In this document: positions 1 through 12,945 of the stretch, in pieces
How the letters are laid out: every line of letters begins with the position of its first letter
How positions within the stretch are numbered: the stretch's first letter is position 1
DNA from: Anas platyrhynchos
Taxonomy: Eukaryota; Chordata; Aves; Anseriformes; Anatidae
Length of the DNA stretch: 64,000 bases
Assembly (NCBI RefSeq): GCF_047663525.1
Contig: NC_092589.1
Span: 103,662,001 to 103,726,000 of the forward strand
Direction: 5' to 3'
The notes under the pieces: model-generated
The model's database searches: none
Told to the model about the DNA's origin: nothing
Seen by the model: only the letters and a program-made list of their open reading frames with translations
Made by a program: the position numbers and the translations under genes

Positions 1-212
1 ACAGTAAGAGTAGTGAGGCACTGGGACAGGTTGCCCAGAGAAGCTGTGGATGCCCCATCCCTGGAGGTGTTCAAGGTCAGATTGGATGAAGCCCTGGGCA
101 ATCTGATCTAGTGGGTGGCGGGGTTGGGGGGTGAAGGGTGTATGTGTGTGGAAATACGTGATCTCTAAGGTCCTTCCCAACCCAAGTCATTCTATGATTC
201 CATGATTCTATG
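1..212 (+). mobile_element. CR1 LINE 3' fragment
   Basis: The stretch reads like the 3' end of an avian CR1 retrotransposon in plus orientation. It has the conserved 'GGTTGCCCAGAGAAGCTGTGG' region (1-50), then 'AAGGTCCTTCCCAACCCA' and a terminal ATTCTATGATTC-type tail near 190-212. It is truncated by the window edge. Loss of bases and a G-rich stretch around 115-140 show it is an old, inactive copy. Confidence 0.9.
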
Positions 213-2910
213 AACTCTGTCTCATTCACTTGTATTGGCCATCATTTTTTTCTGTGGTGGAGCAGAAGACTGCCCAATTGAGAAAAGGGCATTTTAAAAG
301 CAAACAAACAAACAGAAAGATGTAAATCTTTTATTTAGAATATTTGATCATGCAGTCAGAGAGTGCATGAAGGGAGCACACCGTTGAGCATTCAGATGAA
401 GTCAACCTGGCCAATCCAACTTTTTTTTTTTTTTTTTTTGGTTTTAAGTGAGACAAGTGAAAGAATATACAAGCGCAAGAGCAGCAGGATGAGAATGTGC
501 ACTTTTTCTCTCTTAGAGCTTCCAGAATACACTCACACCAGAGAGTACTGGGAACACTTTGTGATTAATTGTGCATTGACACATCAAACTGCTTGTTTCA
601 GTGAGTTTGTAACAAAGGGACATTTCAGTTCTCAGGCCACTCCATGTTTCTCAAAAGTGAATTTCCTTGGGGCTAAATTGTGGTGCAACTTCCACAGCCA
701 CATAAGGGAACAACGGGAGTCAGACACCCCATAAAAATTACACTGTGAGTAGCTGCTAGAGCAGGGCATTTGGTGACTCAGCTTGCCTTGCAGTCTGCTG
801 CTGGGGCAATGTAACATTATCCAGCCCTTTGCATGGGTCTCACAGCAAAGCCACAGTTTATCCTTCAAAGAATAAATCTCCATCGTTATATTTTGCCTGA
901 ACTGTCAGCATTGACATGCCGATGGTTAGTTTTAGAAGTTACGTTGTGTTGCTGGTTAGTATAATGGCCAAGCATGGGTAAAGTGGGAATTCAGCATACT
1001 GCAGCAGGATATTTATAATTTAACATAGTCTTTCAAGGCTTCTCAGCCATATGGGCAAAATTCAGTGTTGCTGGTGGTGGCAGAGTGGTGGCAGAGCCTG
1101 GGGTGGGGTGGGGGAGAGGAGAAGTGGAAAAGAGGCCAGAAAGTTTGAAGTGGGAGAAGTTCTCATGAAGATTAGCTAAGAGAGTGTTGAAGGAAAAAGG
1201 GTGCAAGAAAAGGGAAGACAGAAAAGAGCTAGAGATGGAAATGCTTTATTTTTCTGCTACTGCTGAGATGGGACTGGGGGCAGTAATTCTCTCTGGATGG
1301 GAGCAGCACATGCCTTGAAGTAGAAACCATCCCATATCCTTCTGCATGAAGTCTGGGCTTGAGGCAATTTTAATATGCTCTGCCTCATATTTCTAGCTGT
1401 CCCAAACAGCTTGAGCTTGGAGTACCACCTCATCCCTTTCCTCTGCCAGCCCCAGGAGCAACAGGGGCAAAGGCACATTTCATATGCAACAAAGTGCCAA
1501 TGGGAATGGCCACTTAGGAGGTTTCAACCCATGTGTTTGTTGCAAAATTTCCATCTTGCTTAATGGTTGTGCTTACCTCAGCACAGCATTTGCTCTGTGT
1601 GTGAGCCTGCAAAGGCATGCGGCATTCCAGCAGGAACAAGGAAGGGTTAACAGCCTGACCAGGGGTATGCACAGTTGCAGGTTCAAACGAACCCTTGCAG
1701 ACATTGTATTCCACTGTTTGCACAGGGCTCATTTTCCACTGCACTCATACCCCTGCTCACACATGCACAAGCATACATCTACACACACAAGGACTCCTCT
1801 AAGAAGATTACAGTAACCAGCAGTTATAATTTTACTTAAGCTTTTATGACGTTTTTAATTAAAAAGGCTTTAGTGCTTTTCTAGCATGACATTTGATTGC
1901 ACTCGAGATAATGCACCCTTGCCGATTCTGGCAGCAAAAAGCTTTTAGAAAATATATGAAATATTTTTATAAGGAATTCTGCCTGATCTGTCTTCAATGA
2001 AAGATATAATGATTTCAAACCATATGTATTCTTTGGAGTAAAAACAACATATGCCAGAGCAAGATATCTGAAGAAAATCACCCTGTCCAAACTACTGTCC
2101 ATTCAAAACTGTGTTTTCATTCACATTGCCTAAGTTCAGGCTTAGGTTTCCTATGGGAATTTACTTAAATATATTGCACCATTTTAATGTACTGATTCAA
2201 ATAAAACCTGCTCCAAGCTGCTGCTTGCCTGAGGAAAAAGCAGTGTCTGATGTGTTTGTTGTCTGTACCATTTTAATTTCTTTGAATTAATCCTGATTTT
2301 CAACTCAAGCAGAATCACAGATCAGCACTCCAAAGAAGCTGTCAGATTATGCTTTATTATTACTTTTATCAATATTAATATTTGTATTCCTTTGATTTAT
2401 TTGTATGTAGTCTGCTATCCAGTTTGGTCAGCAATAATCACACTTTGCTTAAACGTGGTACCTTGGTAATCTGTTACACTGAGCTCTCTTGCTACGCTCA
2501 TCTCAAGACTTATGCAAATCTGAAAGCAGAACTGCTGTTACTAAGGACCACACACACTTTGATAAGACAGATGAATTTTCAAGATCAAAGAACAAAATTC
2601 TAGCCCCACTGAAGTCATTTGGAGGCAGCCATTGACAACAGCTCCCAGATCTTCCTCAAACTAAGTGATCTCTTAGACAAATAATTGATTTTTTTTCCCA
2701 ACCCATCAAAGTTTGTAGTATTTCAAACTGCTTCTACTCCAACTGAAACTGATTTCTATTTTTGAGAGTTGAATCTGAAGGAGAAAAACAAATAAACAAA
2801 CAAAAAACCAACACCTTATTAGATCAAGCCAAGATGCCCATTTTGATTAAATTTAAACCATTTTTTCAGTTTTTAGAAAAAAAAAAAAATAAAAAATCTG
2901 TATATATCTC
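213..2910. other. Intergenic, no gene recognised
   Basis: No exon, RNA gene or repeat family was recognised apart from a T19 run at 421-439. The short open frames here have no recognisable domain and overlap one another on both strands, as chance frames do. A CA-rich patch lies at about 1750-1795. Confidence 0.5.
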
Positions 2911-3133
2911 TTGTCCCATCATTTGTTGCTTGGAAGAAGAGACCAGTCCCCACCTCTCTATCTCTACTACCTCTAAAGGAGGCTTTGAGGTAGTTGTAGA
3001 GAGCGATAAGGTCTCCCCAAGCCTCCTTTTCTCTAGGCTAAACAACTCCAGCTCCCTCAGAAGCTTCTCATAAGGCTTGTTCTCTAGACTCTTAACCAGC
3101 TTTGTTGCCCTTCTTTGGATAAGCACTGGGGAC
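2911..3133 (-). mobile_element. CR1 LINE fragment, minus orientation
   Basis: Reverse-orientation CR1. The 'GGTAGTTGTAGAGAGCGATA' stretch (2990-3009), 'AAGGTCTCCCCAAGCCTCC' and 'CAGCTTTGTTGCCCTTCTTTGG' (3100-3121) are hallmark CR1 sequences. The minus-strand frame keeps a decayed piece of the end of the reverse-transcriptase ORF (ATKLVKSLE, then [11 protein letters not shown]). It is a 5'-truncated piece without its 3' tail. An A-rich tract at 2878-2896 adjoins it. Confidence 0.88.
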
Positions 3134-4296
3134 TTTTAGCACACTTCTCCTGATCTGCAGTGAATTGAAAGGCTCCATTGACTTAGAAAGAAGGAGAAAG
3201 GCTTATGATCTGTCCAGATGTTGATAGCTTTTGATTAGTGAAAGATATGGCATGTTTCTGACATCTGGTCAAGAGTGGCCAATGGCTCGGGTTTCCACTG
3301 TGTTGCAAATCCTGGAGATGCTGCAGTCCTTTAAAGAAATGGTGGCTGAAAATTTATAAGGGGGAAGCAGCCTGCCTTTTCCTGCTTGCCATGATAGGGT
3401 ATCAGCACACTATATGCAGTGAAGCAGTGGTTTACCTGGATGCTTTGCTAACGAATTTCTGAAACCATTCACCCTGAAGCAAGCACTCTGCAGAAGATAC
3501 TTAAGTCAGGAACATTGGCAAGGTTATGAGAAACTAAAAATAGAGTCTTGACAGAATTCAGGCAGCTTTTGCTATAAGTATTGATAATTATACTGTTTAG
3601 AAGAGGCATGGACCTACAGAGTAGGTACAATTTTTGAGGCATCGCAACCAATTTTTCAACAGTAAATTTTTCCCCTCTGATTTTTCCCCTCAAATCAAAA
3701 TTCAATATAGCAACATGCGGCACTAACATGTTATGTCCACAATGCATTTTTCTGTAATTTCTTTAGCACTATTAGTTCATATGATTCCTTCCATTACTTG
3801 TGGCCTGAAATATATCAGGAGAAGAAGGGGGAGGAATTCCTACTGACTTGAAAGAGATTTTTAGGACCAGCATATTAAGGAGTGCAGTCCCCTTTTTCTT
3901 AATGGCTCAATTTGGTTCAAAGAATGCTTCAAGGCATTTAAAAATGCTTTAAAAGCAGCAGGTTCTCAACTACATATGTCAAGTTGCAGCCAGGAGTGAA
4001 ATTTTATAGCCCATTGAAAAATAAGATTGTATTATGGAAAAATCTGGCACGCCCTTAATTATTGCAGCCTGAACAGACCCATTACAATAAAGCAAACTGA
4101 TAAAATTCAGGAGGCACAGAAGACACTTCTGTAATAGGAAGCTGGATCAATGTGGTGTCTGCATTGCTGCAGAGCTCTGGAAATCTTGACTTTTTAATCA
4201 GAATCCTTGGCTTGTAACCTTGGTGGCACCCCTTCTGTACAGCTGCATGGGAAACCAGCCTGGGATTTATTTGATCAAAAAAATAGCATAATTTAA

Positions 4297-4342
<46 letters not shown>

Positions 4343-7300
4343 GTTATTTTATGCTCGTTGTAACAAAGACAGTGAACTCCAGGTACTTTCAACACAGAAG
4401 CTTCTTACCCTCTTTAGTGGATTGAACATCTTCAGTTTCTCTGTGAGGGAAAGAAGTTGCAATGCATTTATTTCCGATGTACAGGGCGATTGGGGAATAT
4501 GGGAAGTAAGACAATGGTATTATTTAGATGTTTCACTTCTGCAGTTTTTGTGAGTATTAGTTACATAATTATCTCTGGTTTTGGTGCCCACAGCTGCACA
4601 AGAGAATAGTGATAGAAAAGTCAAACTGCTTCAGCAGTTGTAAGGGTAAAGTATTGTGTTTATATCCTGTAAGATGAACTGACAGTCATCTTAATAACCT
4701 TATTTCATATTCCCTTTTTACTTTTTTCTTAGAGGGGTAGCAGAAAGGTACATATATAAGCCACATCTTTGTGTCATTTGGCAGCTTAGGCAGTTTAGCC
4801 AGTGTTCTGTATAAAAAGAAATCAAGAACTGAATATATATATAACCACGCGTATCAAAATGGCTTTAAGCTGTCTTTTTGTTTTCCACATTTTAACACAA
4901 CCTCATACCTTCTGAGCTAAATCCCCCTGTTCTTCTGTGTTTATGTCACCTGAATGCTGACTCTGCTTACCCGGAGGTGTAACCTCCCCTTACATCCCAA
5001 ATCTCTTTATTTAGTGCTCTCGCTCCCTCTCGTGGCTGTTTGTTATCTATACACCGCCTCTCAAGGATGGGTTGCGGGACAACTGCAAAAGACATCAAGA
5101 GACAGCATTCCTCTAATGCGCTGCAGATTTCCCTTTATACGTGAGCATCTGATACACTGGAATAATAGAAGAAGTAAAAGAAAAGAAACTTAAAAGAAAA
5201 GGAGCTGGCATCTCAGCAGCTTTAGGCATACAAACAGAGTAGAGTGGGTGGGTCAGAGCCAGCCTCCTGATCTGCAGCACTTCTCCTTTTGATAGAATTT
5301 CTGGCACAGTTCATTGTGAAATCAGCCCGCCTGCACCCCGCATGCTAGATCTGCTCCCTATGTGGGAAAATCTGGGCAAGCATCAGGAAGTTCTGCGAGG
5401 TTCCCTCAAGGCAGCTTCCAGCAGATTGTTTTGTCAGATGTTGGCCACCCTGCAGATAAGGCCCCAGGGCCTCCAGATCTCTAAGGGAGGCTGCCAAAAA
5501 AACAGAGTCACCTCCCCTGAGTCGCTGGGACTCTGCTTTGCCTTCCCATCCCGAGCTGCACTGGGGGCACCCTGCTCCTTCATCTCCCTTTGGACCCCCA
5601 AAAGAGATTTCATGGTACAGCGGGCTATCTTGGGTGAAATTCATTTCAAAAATTTACACTAAAAATATTTTTTCCAGAGGCCAAAAAAAAAAAAAAAAGA
5701 GGATCTTAATGTCAAGAGGCATAACTCTTTTCTGTACAAGACTCTGCACAGAGCACCAGGGACGTCAATAGGTCATGTGCACGGACAGACAGCACTTGGT
5801 GGAAAAAAACGTGCAACTTGAGATCTCTGCTTCTGTCTGGGATGGGCAAGCAGCCCCTACAAAAGAAAATGCTTCACAAAATAAATGAGATCTGTCTAAA
5901 GTAAATGCTGCTCCTTCAATGACCTTTTATGCTCCGACACAGATTATAAGGACAGAGAGGTCTTTTGAAGTTCCTCCAAATAATTCACATACGACAATGT
6001 TGCTTTAGATATTTGATTCTTCTTACAGAAGTGCATGAAAATAATTATATCTGGAGGCTGTAAACCTCTTTCACCTCCTGAAGCAGGGTGAGCTACTTTT
6101 TCACCTCTGACCAATGTACAGGCCCCACTGCTCTGTGCCTCAGGGTGCGTGCAGCTCCTGTGAAAGAGCAGGGGCTCAGTGCACAGGCTCTCCACATCTG
6201 AGTTTTAGATTCCAAATCCACCATGTGGATCCCATTAATCCCATGCTGAGAAAGAATAGCAAAGCTCAGAGTGGTAATCTGTAGTGGGCCTAAACCAAAA
6301 TCCCCAGCTGAGGCTGCCACGAGCTCTGAAGGAGTTCAGACCCATTTCCAGGCTTCTGTGACTTACCCCAGTGCTGGATATTGAGCATGCAGCACTGATG
6401 CCATCTGCACCCCAGAGGATGAAAGCAAACCACAAAGTTGCTGATGCACCAGCTGTGCTGGATTTACTGAGGCTGGATTCAAGGCATTCCCTATCATAGT
6501 AGGCCATAACAATGGCATGGTTAGATGCAACAGGCATTATTTGATTTTCTCCCACTAAGTGCAAGTTCCTGACTATTTCCTCCCTGATCCTGTAAACCAA
6601 AGCAAAGTAAGGGTTGATATTTTCTAAGAAGGTGTTTCTGTGTGGGGTGGGAACTAGAACTCAGGGTTTGATGACAGAAAACCTTCAGTCAAACCTTCAC
6701 TTTGGCCATTTCTTTAGTCCCTTTTATGTCAATACCTCCAGTTCTGCTGATATTTTCTGCTCCTTAACCTGGCAGTGGGAAATGCTGAAATCACTCACCC
6801 CTTCAATTTTCCCTGCAGGATATGAACCAACACCATCTGCAATATACTCCTTTCTCTCTTGATAAATACAGCTGCTGAGGAAGAGAACAAAACAAAAACA
6901 AACTCTCAAACAGAGAGGTGAAACAATGGTGAGAACAAGTCCCCCACAAAGATTTCAAGACTTCTGTGGTTTTATGGATACAGACCCTTTCTGACCCCCT
7001 CAGAACTTCACCCTTTATAGTCCTGGGTGAATGCAGGGTGAAGCATATATGCATGACAAGTTGAGCTTCAGAAGCTTCTTGGACAGTTTCTTGGGCTTCT
7101 AGAAAGCTTGGTCTAAACACTCTCCCATCCCTACTGCTGATGTTTTCTAAAAATTGATCATTGCAGCGTGTTTTGCTATCTGTTTGCCACAGATGGAGTC
7201 AGAACTCTGAATGAGGTTCTTGCATTTTGCATGCATAGCATAAACTTTGATCAAGGAACACATTACAGCAGTTATGCACAGCATTAGAATTTCCAAAAGC

Positions 7301-9573
7301 ACCAAAAAGGAAAGACTGAGCAGAAGGCCCATGTCAAATCATGCGTCATACCAGATGCATTACTCGCGTCTGCCCAGGAGCACTTTGTCTCAGTGGTACC
7401 CTTCTGCTGAAAAGACTGGCCAGGGCTCATGCGCTGACCTTGATTGCACAGGACAGAAATGCTCTTCCTTCATACAACAGACTGATAAATGCAATTCAAG
7501 AAGGCATAACTAGGGTTCAGGTCTTTATTCTATCTTAGAAGATTCAACCCCTTTTCTCTTTTCCCAGGAAAGAGTCAGACTAAAATTGCTTTGGGAATAA
7601 GAGTGCTCTTGCTGTTGTAGCCCTGTGGGGAAAAGATTAAGAAATCAGTATGTTTCTCTTTCCTGTGTGAGAGAAATCACGTTCTGCTAAGGAATCACAG
7701 TGCATACTGAGTAACATATGCAGTGGTTTTAGAAGCATGTTAAATAGCACTCAGATCTAGGGAAGTAACACACGTGTGGAGCATTACACCTGCTGAAGTT
7801 TCCCTTGCACAGATCAGGTTAGGGTTGTTCATTCACTTAACACACTGGTGAGCTACACAGGCAGCTTGGGGGAGCTTCTGGGATATGCTAAACCACAGGT
7901 GCTGTCCCTTAGGGATGCATATGAAATTTCCATGCAGGAGGCATTTGAAAAAACATTCCTGTCATTGAAATAATCCATGGATTCAGAGACAGATTTAATT
8001 CCCTTCACCATCCCCCAGCATGGGTGTGCACACAGACACACACAGGTACACTTCAGGATCGTGTGCATCCAGCCCCAAATCCTTGCATCCTTGCACCACT
8101 GCAATCTTACATCTCTGTCACTCTATTATAGATCAGTTTTTGAAACATAAATGCCTCTACTCTTTGTATTTATTTATTTATGTATTTATATAGTATTTAC
8201 TGTGCTTTTTGTGCTTCTGATGGTATGACTTTTCAGGAGGGAAATGTGTATGCCTGCCTTTTGTCTGAATATCCCTCATTTTTCCTGTCGCATTCTTTAT
8301 TATAGCATGGGCTGATCACAGCCCTCACTGATTCCTCCCTGACTCATGCTTCCCTGCTTCCTGGTGAGTTGCAAATCCAGAGCAGCTCCCGGGTTTGGTT
8401 TGCATTGGAAGACTTCTGCTGTTGTCCTCTACCCTACCCCAGAGGCTTTCTGCAGCCTCCTGGGTTTGTGTTTGATCAGACTTCTGAGGCATGTGCAGCA
8501 TCCCAGGGCTGTGCTCAGGGTGAACCAGGGACTGTTGCAGCTGGTGAATCTGAAGATTCAAGCAGCTGCACATCATTCTGCTCCCCTTCTCCAGGACAGT
8601 ACTTCAGCTGCTCTTTTATTTTTCCCTGAAAAGAACTGCCTGAAGAAGTTCTTTGGAACAGATGAGGGTAGCAGACGTTGTCCCACACATGGTCCCTTCT
8701 GAATGTTGTGAAGTCATCCTGAAAAAATACCCCACTGACACCCAGGCAATGCCTCTGGAGGCTTATGTGAATGACACGTTTTAACCCAGCAGACTCAGAT
8801 TTATAGGAAAAACTTTGTCAAACGCCAAGCAATTTCTTTTTAAGATCAAACACTTTGGGAAAGCGAGTCTATTTTGGATGATTGCTGGCAGTACAACATA
8901 TAGGTGCTTCCTCTGTATTGCAGCTGCAGATAAACAAGTTTTAATTTCCTATGCAGAGCCCACATTCAGATCATTTCCTAGCTGCCTGCTCAGTGAAACT
9001 CACGCACATAAAAAGGAGAGGCTGTTTACAGCACCTTGAGAGCAGTTTGTTGCCCAGATGATACATCCTCCAAGGGAGGCAGCTGTGACTGCAAAGCAGA
9101 TGAACTCTGGGGCTGAACTCCTTGCTGTGTTACAGGCATCATGTGGGAATGCTGCTGGGAGCTGAGGAGCTGTGCTGCTACAGGGAGGCTGAGTCAGACC
9201 CAGCTAAAGGACTCTGATCCCAAACACCACAGTTAAACCCAATGGCACTGTAGAAGCTGAGAACTGCAAATTAGAGCTAACTGCAAAAGTGCTTTCTCTT
9301 CCCTAAAAGAGCTTGTATTCCACTTACCAAACAAATCTCATGTGGATAATGTAAAAGCAGAGAAAAATACCTATTGTTTGGACAATATACAGAAAAATAA
9401 TATATGAACTATGTTATTAAGGCATGTCTATATTGCTCTTATGAGAACAGACACACTTACATAATCAGCTCCACTAAATATTATTGTAGAGGGAGAAAGC
9501 TCAGATGAAAATATTAGCACAGAGACATTTTCACCAACTTGGCACAAAAGCATTTCATACCGTTTCTTTATTT
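3134..9573. other. Intergenic, no gene recognised
   Basis: The stretch is unique sequence with no supported gene. It holds an (AAT)15 microsatellite (4297-4341) and an A run at about 5683-5698. A moderately GC-rich patch at 5330-5600 is open on both strands, but neither translation resembles a known protein. Confidence 0.5.
4297..4341. repeat. (AAT)15 microsatellite
   Basis: There are fifteen uninterrupted AAT units preceded by an A-rich stretch. Pure arrays of this length are usually length-polymorphic. Confidence 0.95.
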
Positions 9574-9780
9574 GGAAGGCAGTGAGGCCCTGGAATAGGT
9601 TGCCCAGAGAAGCTGTGGATGCCCCATCCCTGGAAGTGCTTGAAGCCAGGCTGGATGGGGCTTTGGGCAACCTGGTCTGGTGGGAGGTGTCCCTGTCCAT
9701 GGCAGGGGGTTGGAATTAGATGATCTTTAAGGTCCTTTACAACACAAATCATTCTGCAATTGTACAATTCTATGATTCTA
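9574..9780 (+). mobile_element. CR1 LINE 3' end
   Basis: CR1 3' end in plus orientation. It contains 'GGTTGCCCAGAGAAGCTGTGG', 'GGTGTCCCTGTCCATGGCAG' and the terminal 'AATTCTATGATTCTA' (about 9766-9780). The tail is partly decayed (TTCTGCAATTGTACAATTC). It is truncated at its 5' end near 9574. Confidence 0.92.
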
Positions 9781-10332
9781 GAGTGAAAACTGAAAATAGC
9801 CTTAAGGAGCTTGAGCATTTCTTTTTTTTTTTTTTTTTTTTTTGGAGGGGCAAGATGAGGCAAGGGTGTCTGAAGCCTATGTTGTGTGTCTTATGCCAGC
9901 ACTTTGGATTGTGTGAAGGAATGGGAGATTTCTGGAAGCTGTAGTCAGGGACTGAAGCATTTACTCTGAAAGCTCACAACCTGGGAATGAGGGATACATG
10001 CACCTAAATACAGACCAAGCTGCACAAATAACAGCAGCACAGTATTTTCTGTGTATCAATACATCAAGATCTCTTTGAGGTGAGGTTCATTAATGTTGTG
10101 CGTGGTTACTCAGCACTCCAACCTAACGCCAGCCTGACAAATACCATTAGAGTTAAGAAAGCTTTGTATTTGGAACTGCTCCTCTAGGAGAGTATTGTAT
10201 CACTAACAAATGCCTCAGAGTTGCTGGCCCAGAAGAATTCCAGCTGTGGGAGGAGGTCTAGGTCCTCTGCAGAAGTTCTACCTTTTTTTCCTCTTAAGAA
10301 AAGATATGCTCACTTGATCACAGCATCTTTCA

Positions 10333-10385
10333 CAATAAATAAATAAATAAATAAACAAATAAAAATAATAAAAATTTAAAAAATA
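10333..10385. repeat. AAAT-rich simple repeat
   Basis: A degenerate run of AAAT units with AAAC and AAT variants. It may be the decayed tail of a retroposon, but no element body was recognised next to it. Confidence 0.85.
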
Positions 10386-11266
10386 AAAACCACCCTCAAA
10401 GATGAAGCAGATGTGCAGGCTGCACTAACTTGCACAGCACAGCTGGCCCTGAGCAGGGGCCAGGCTGCAGGAGGACTAAGTGCCACTGCTAGAGTTCATC
10501 CTGTACCTGCCGTGTGCTCAAATAAGGGCTTTATCTAGCTGTCACTTTTCATAAGCAATGAGTTTGCGGACACGGGAACATTTTTCTTCATATTTCCCCT
10601 GCTTCGGAGTACATGACATGCACTGTCTCTGTAGCTGAATGGAAGGTCACGACTGACCAGCTGGTAATACCGAATGCTGGTTTACACTAATGACAGGGTA
10701 TTCTAGCTTTTGTTTCACATTACAATGACTGCATATTTACATAAACCCTACATCTGTTTAGTTAAATTAAGCCAGAGGGTGATGATCTTTGTCTTTACAA
10801 AAGAGCTGATTTAATTTTATTGAACATAGTTTTCCATTTAAAAGATCAAAGTCAGCACAGCCCCCTGCAGCAACAACTCCATCTTGTGCGCTTTTTCAAA
10901 TACTCAGATTAAGAAAATAGGGGAACTGGGACTGGAAAAGCTAATGAATTTTAACAGACAGCTAGTGATGTTTCATTTCTTAAATTATAATAATAATAAC
11001 AAAAATAAATAAATACTGTCTTTGAGGCTTTTGTATATCTTGGACTTGAAGAGAGACATTTTTCCTTCCATCAAAGTCCCCTGGAGCATGCTTACTCTCC
11101 TGCCTCCAGGAATTGATAGTGGAGGTGGCATGCACATTTTTAGGCAAATTTCTAGAAGCTGGGAACGAAATGGAGAGAACACACAAGATACGGAACAGAG
11201 AAGAAAACATAGTGAAAAATTGGCCTTACATCTCACTGTTACCACCTGCAGAAACAGAAGAATATG

Positions 11267-11294
11267 CTTTGAACATGCTATAGCATGTTCAAAG
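11267..11294. repeat. Perfect 28-bp palindrome
   Basis: The left arm CTTTGAACATGCTA is followed directly by its exact reverse complement TAGCATGTTCAAAG, with no spacer. The central 20 bp are two CATG-centred decamers in p53-family style. Function is unknown. Confidence 0.9.
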
Positions 11295-11368
11295 GTAGCC
11301 CTCAGTCTGGAGACTGAAGAACAGGACCCAAACTCTGCTTTGGCTCCTAGGAAACCTGTCCGCTCCAC

Positions 11369-11396
11369 TTGCAACATGCAAAGATGCATGTTGCAA
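11369..11396. repeat. Inverted repeat, 12-bp arms with 4-bp loop
   Basis: The arms TTGCAACATGCA and TGCATGTTGCAA are perfect reverse complements separated by AAGA. It lies 75 bp beyond the 28-bp palindrome and shares its CATG-centred look. Confidence 0.9.
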
Positions 11397-11979
11397 CGAC
11401 ATTGCTTTATATAATGCCTCTATGTTAGCATTTCAGCTTGGATCGGGAACTTGCATTTTAAGTGTTTTTCCTGACCACCCCTTCTCACCACACTTTGCTT
11501 CATGCCATGTAAGAGTCCTTGTGTCTGTGAACTGGGCTCCATCCAGACAAAGCTAAACCAAAAGATCTGGTACAGGAGTATACTTACAACACTTTCTAAT
11601 GTGAGATATGACCAGATTAGAGCTGTTCTGAAACAAATCCCTGAAATGCTTGTAGGGCACACACTAGATTTTCTGCACCAGCTCCTCTCCTACTTGTTCC
11701 ATGCCACCTGCGCAGCCCAAACAGGCTGCATCACCGCTTTCTAACCCTCACACTGCTTAAAAGGGTGAATAGTGCCATTTTAGGCACCATATGGTATCCC
11801 TGCAGGCCTCCAGCTGTCACTCTACAGATGAACAGCTCACCCTAGTGTCTTGTGTCTTATCTGGCAGCCCTCCACAGACATCTCAGATTCCCTAGGGAGA
11901 CTAAACTGGCCCCGGATGTCTGTGGTTAGGTAACTGAGTATCACTTTATCTATATATTTGATTGTTCCTAGACAGAAAG

Positions 11980-11980
<1 letters not shown>

Positions 11981-12016
<36 letters not shown>
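11981..12016. repeat. Poly(A) run, 36 nt
   Basis: Uninterrupted A36 followed by a GTAAATGAG stretch. It could be the tail of a retroposed sequence, but nothing upstream is recognisable as one. Confidence 0.9.
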
Positions 12017-12023
<7 letters not shown>

Positions 12024-12377
12024 AGATTAAAAATTAAAAAAAAAGTACTTGAAATACTACAGTGAGTTCTACACAGCACAATACAATGTCTTGCAGAAAT
12101 CTCTCATATAACACTCTTGGAGATTTTTTTAGTAACTAAGAAACACAAAAAGTTTAAGTTGGGTCAATGAAAGTATTGTTTTGTACTTCAGGAAACACCT
12201 GCACTTTGCAAATAGAGTTTATTTTTCAGTAAGAGCAGGATTCACTGACTTTAAAGCATTACTGAGTAGCCTGAAATTAAGTTTGTACATGTGTGCTTTA
12301 CAAGTCCAACACCCCAGATGCTCTGAGGTCTGTAGTATTGAGATATTTTTCAGTATCATGTCTTAAATCTAGGTTTA

Positions 12378-12429
12378 TACTAGTAAATTAACAAATTGTT
12401 AAATTTAACAAATTTTTAATTTACTAGTA
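12378..12429. repeat. 52-bp near-perfect palindrome, AT-rich
   Basis: Two 26-bp half-sites meet at about 12403 and are reverse complements with two mismatches. The outer arms TACTAGTAAATTAA and TTAATTTACTAGTA are exact. No target-site duplication or internal sequence marks it clearly as a transposon. Confidence 0.85.
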
Positions 12430-12820
12430 ATAAAACAAACATGCCTCCCTAGCCCTAGGAATCACAGCCTTCTGTACTCAGAAATGCCTGGGCTCCAGAA
12501 CAGTTTGGCCACAGGTAAGTGGGGATGCTCAAGGGTGACAGAACAGGGGCCAGGGCTATGTCATGGGCTGATCTCCCAGTCTTATTCATATCACACTCCA
12601 AAGATGCAGAAAAACAATTTTATCTATGAAGACTTAGCCTAAATTCCTTGTTCTTCATGGAATTATTTGGAGCCTCAGATCTTTAAGCACTGAAACCAAA
12701 CTCCTGATCTCTCATGGCCATTAAATTTCCTAGCAAAGCAGTTTGTTACTCATGAAGCAGATGAAACTCTTGCTTGGCATGATTGTCACGTTAAAGGAGA
12801 CTTAGGGTCAAACACCTGCC

Positions 12821-12945
12821 TGTTTCAGAGCCCTGCTAAGGGCTATCACCAAGACAGTTTCACAAAATTGAAAACATGTGCAGTCCAACACTTGTTTCAG
12901 AGCCCTGCTAAAGACTTTCACTGAGATGGTTTCACAAAGTCGAAC
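12821..12945. repeat. Two-copy tandem duplication, period 72 bp
   Basis: TGTTTCAGAGCCCTGCTAA occurs at 12821 and again at 12893. In both copies it is followed by similar sequence through 'GTTTCACAAA'. The copies differ at several positions, so the duplication is not recent. Confidence 0.85.

Noticed and set aside
10985-11414. 134-codon minus and 130-codon plus frames over the same bases
   Set aside because: They mirror each other, lack any domain, and extend across the palindromes. There is no sign of splice sites or a promoter.
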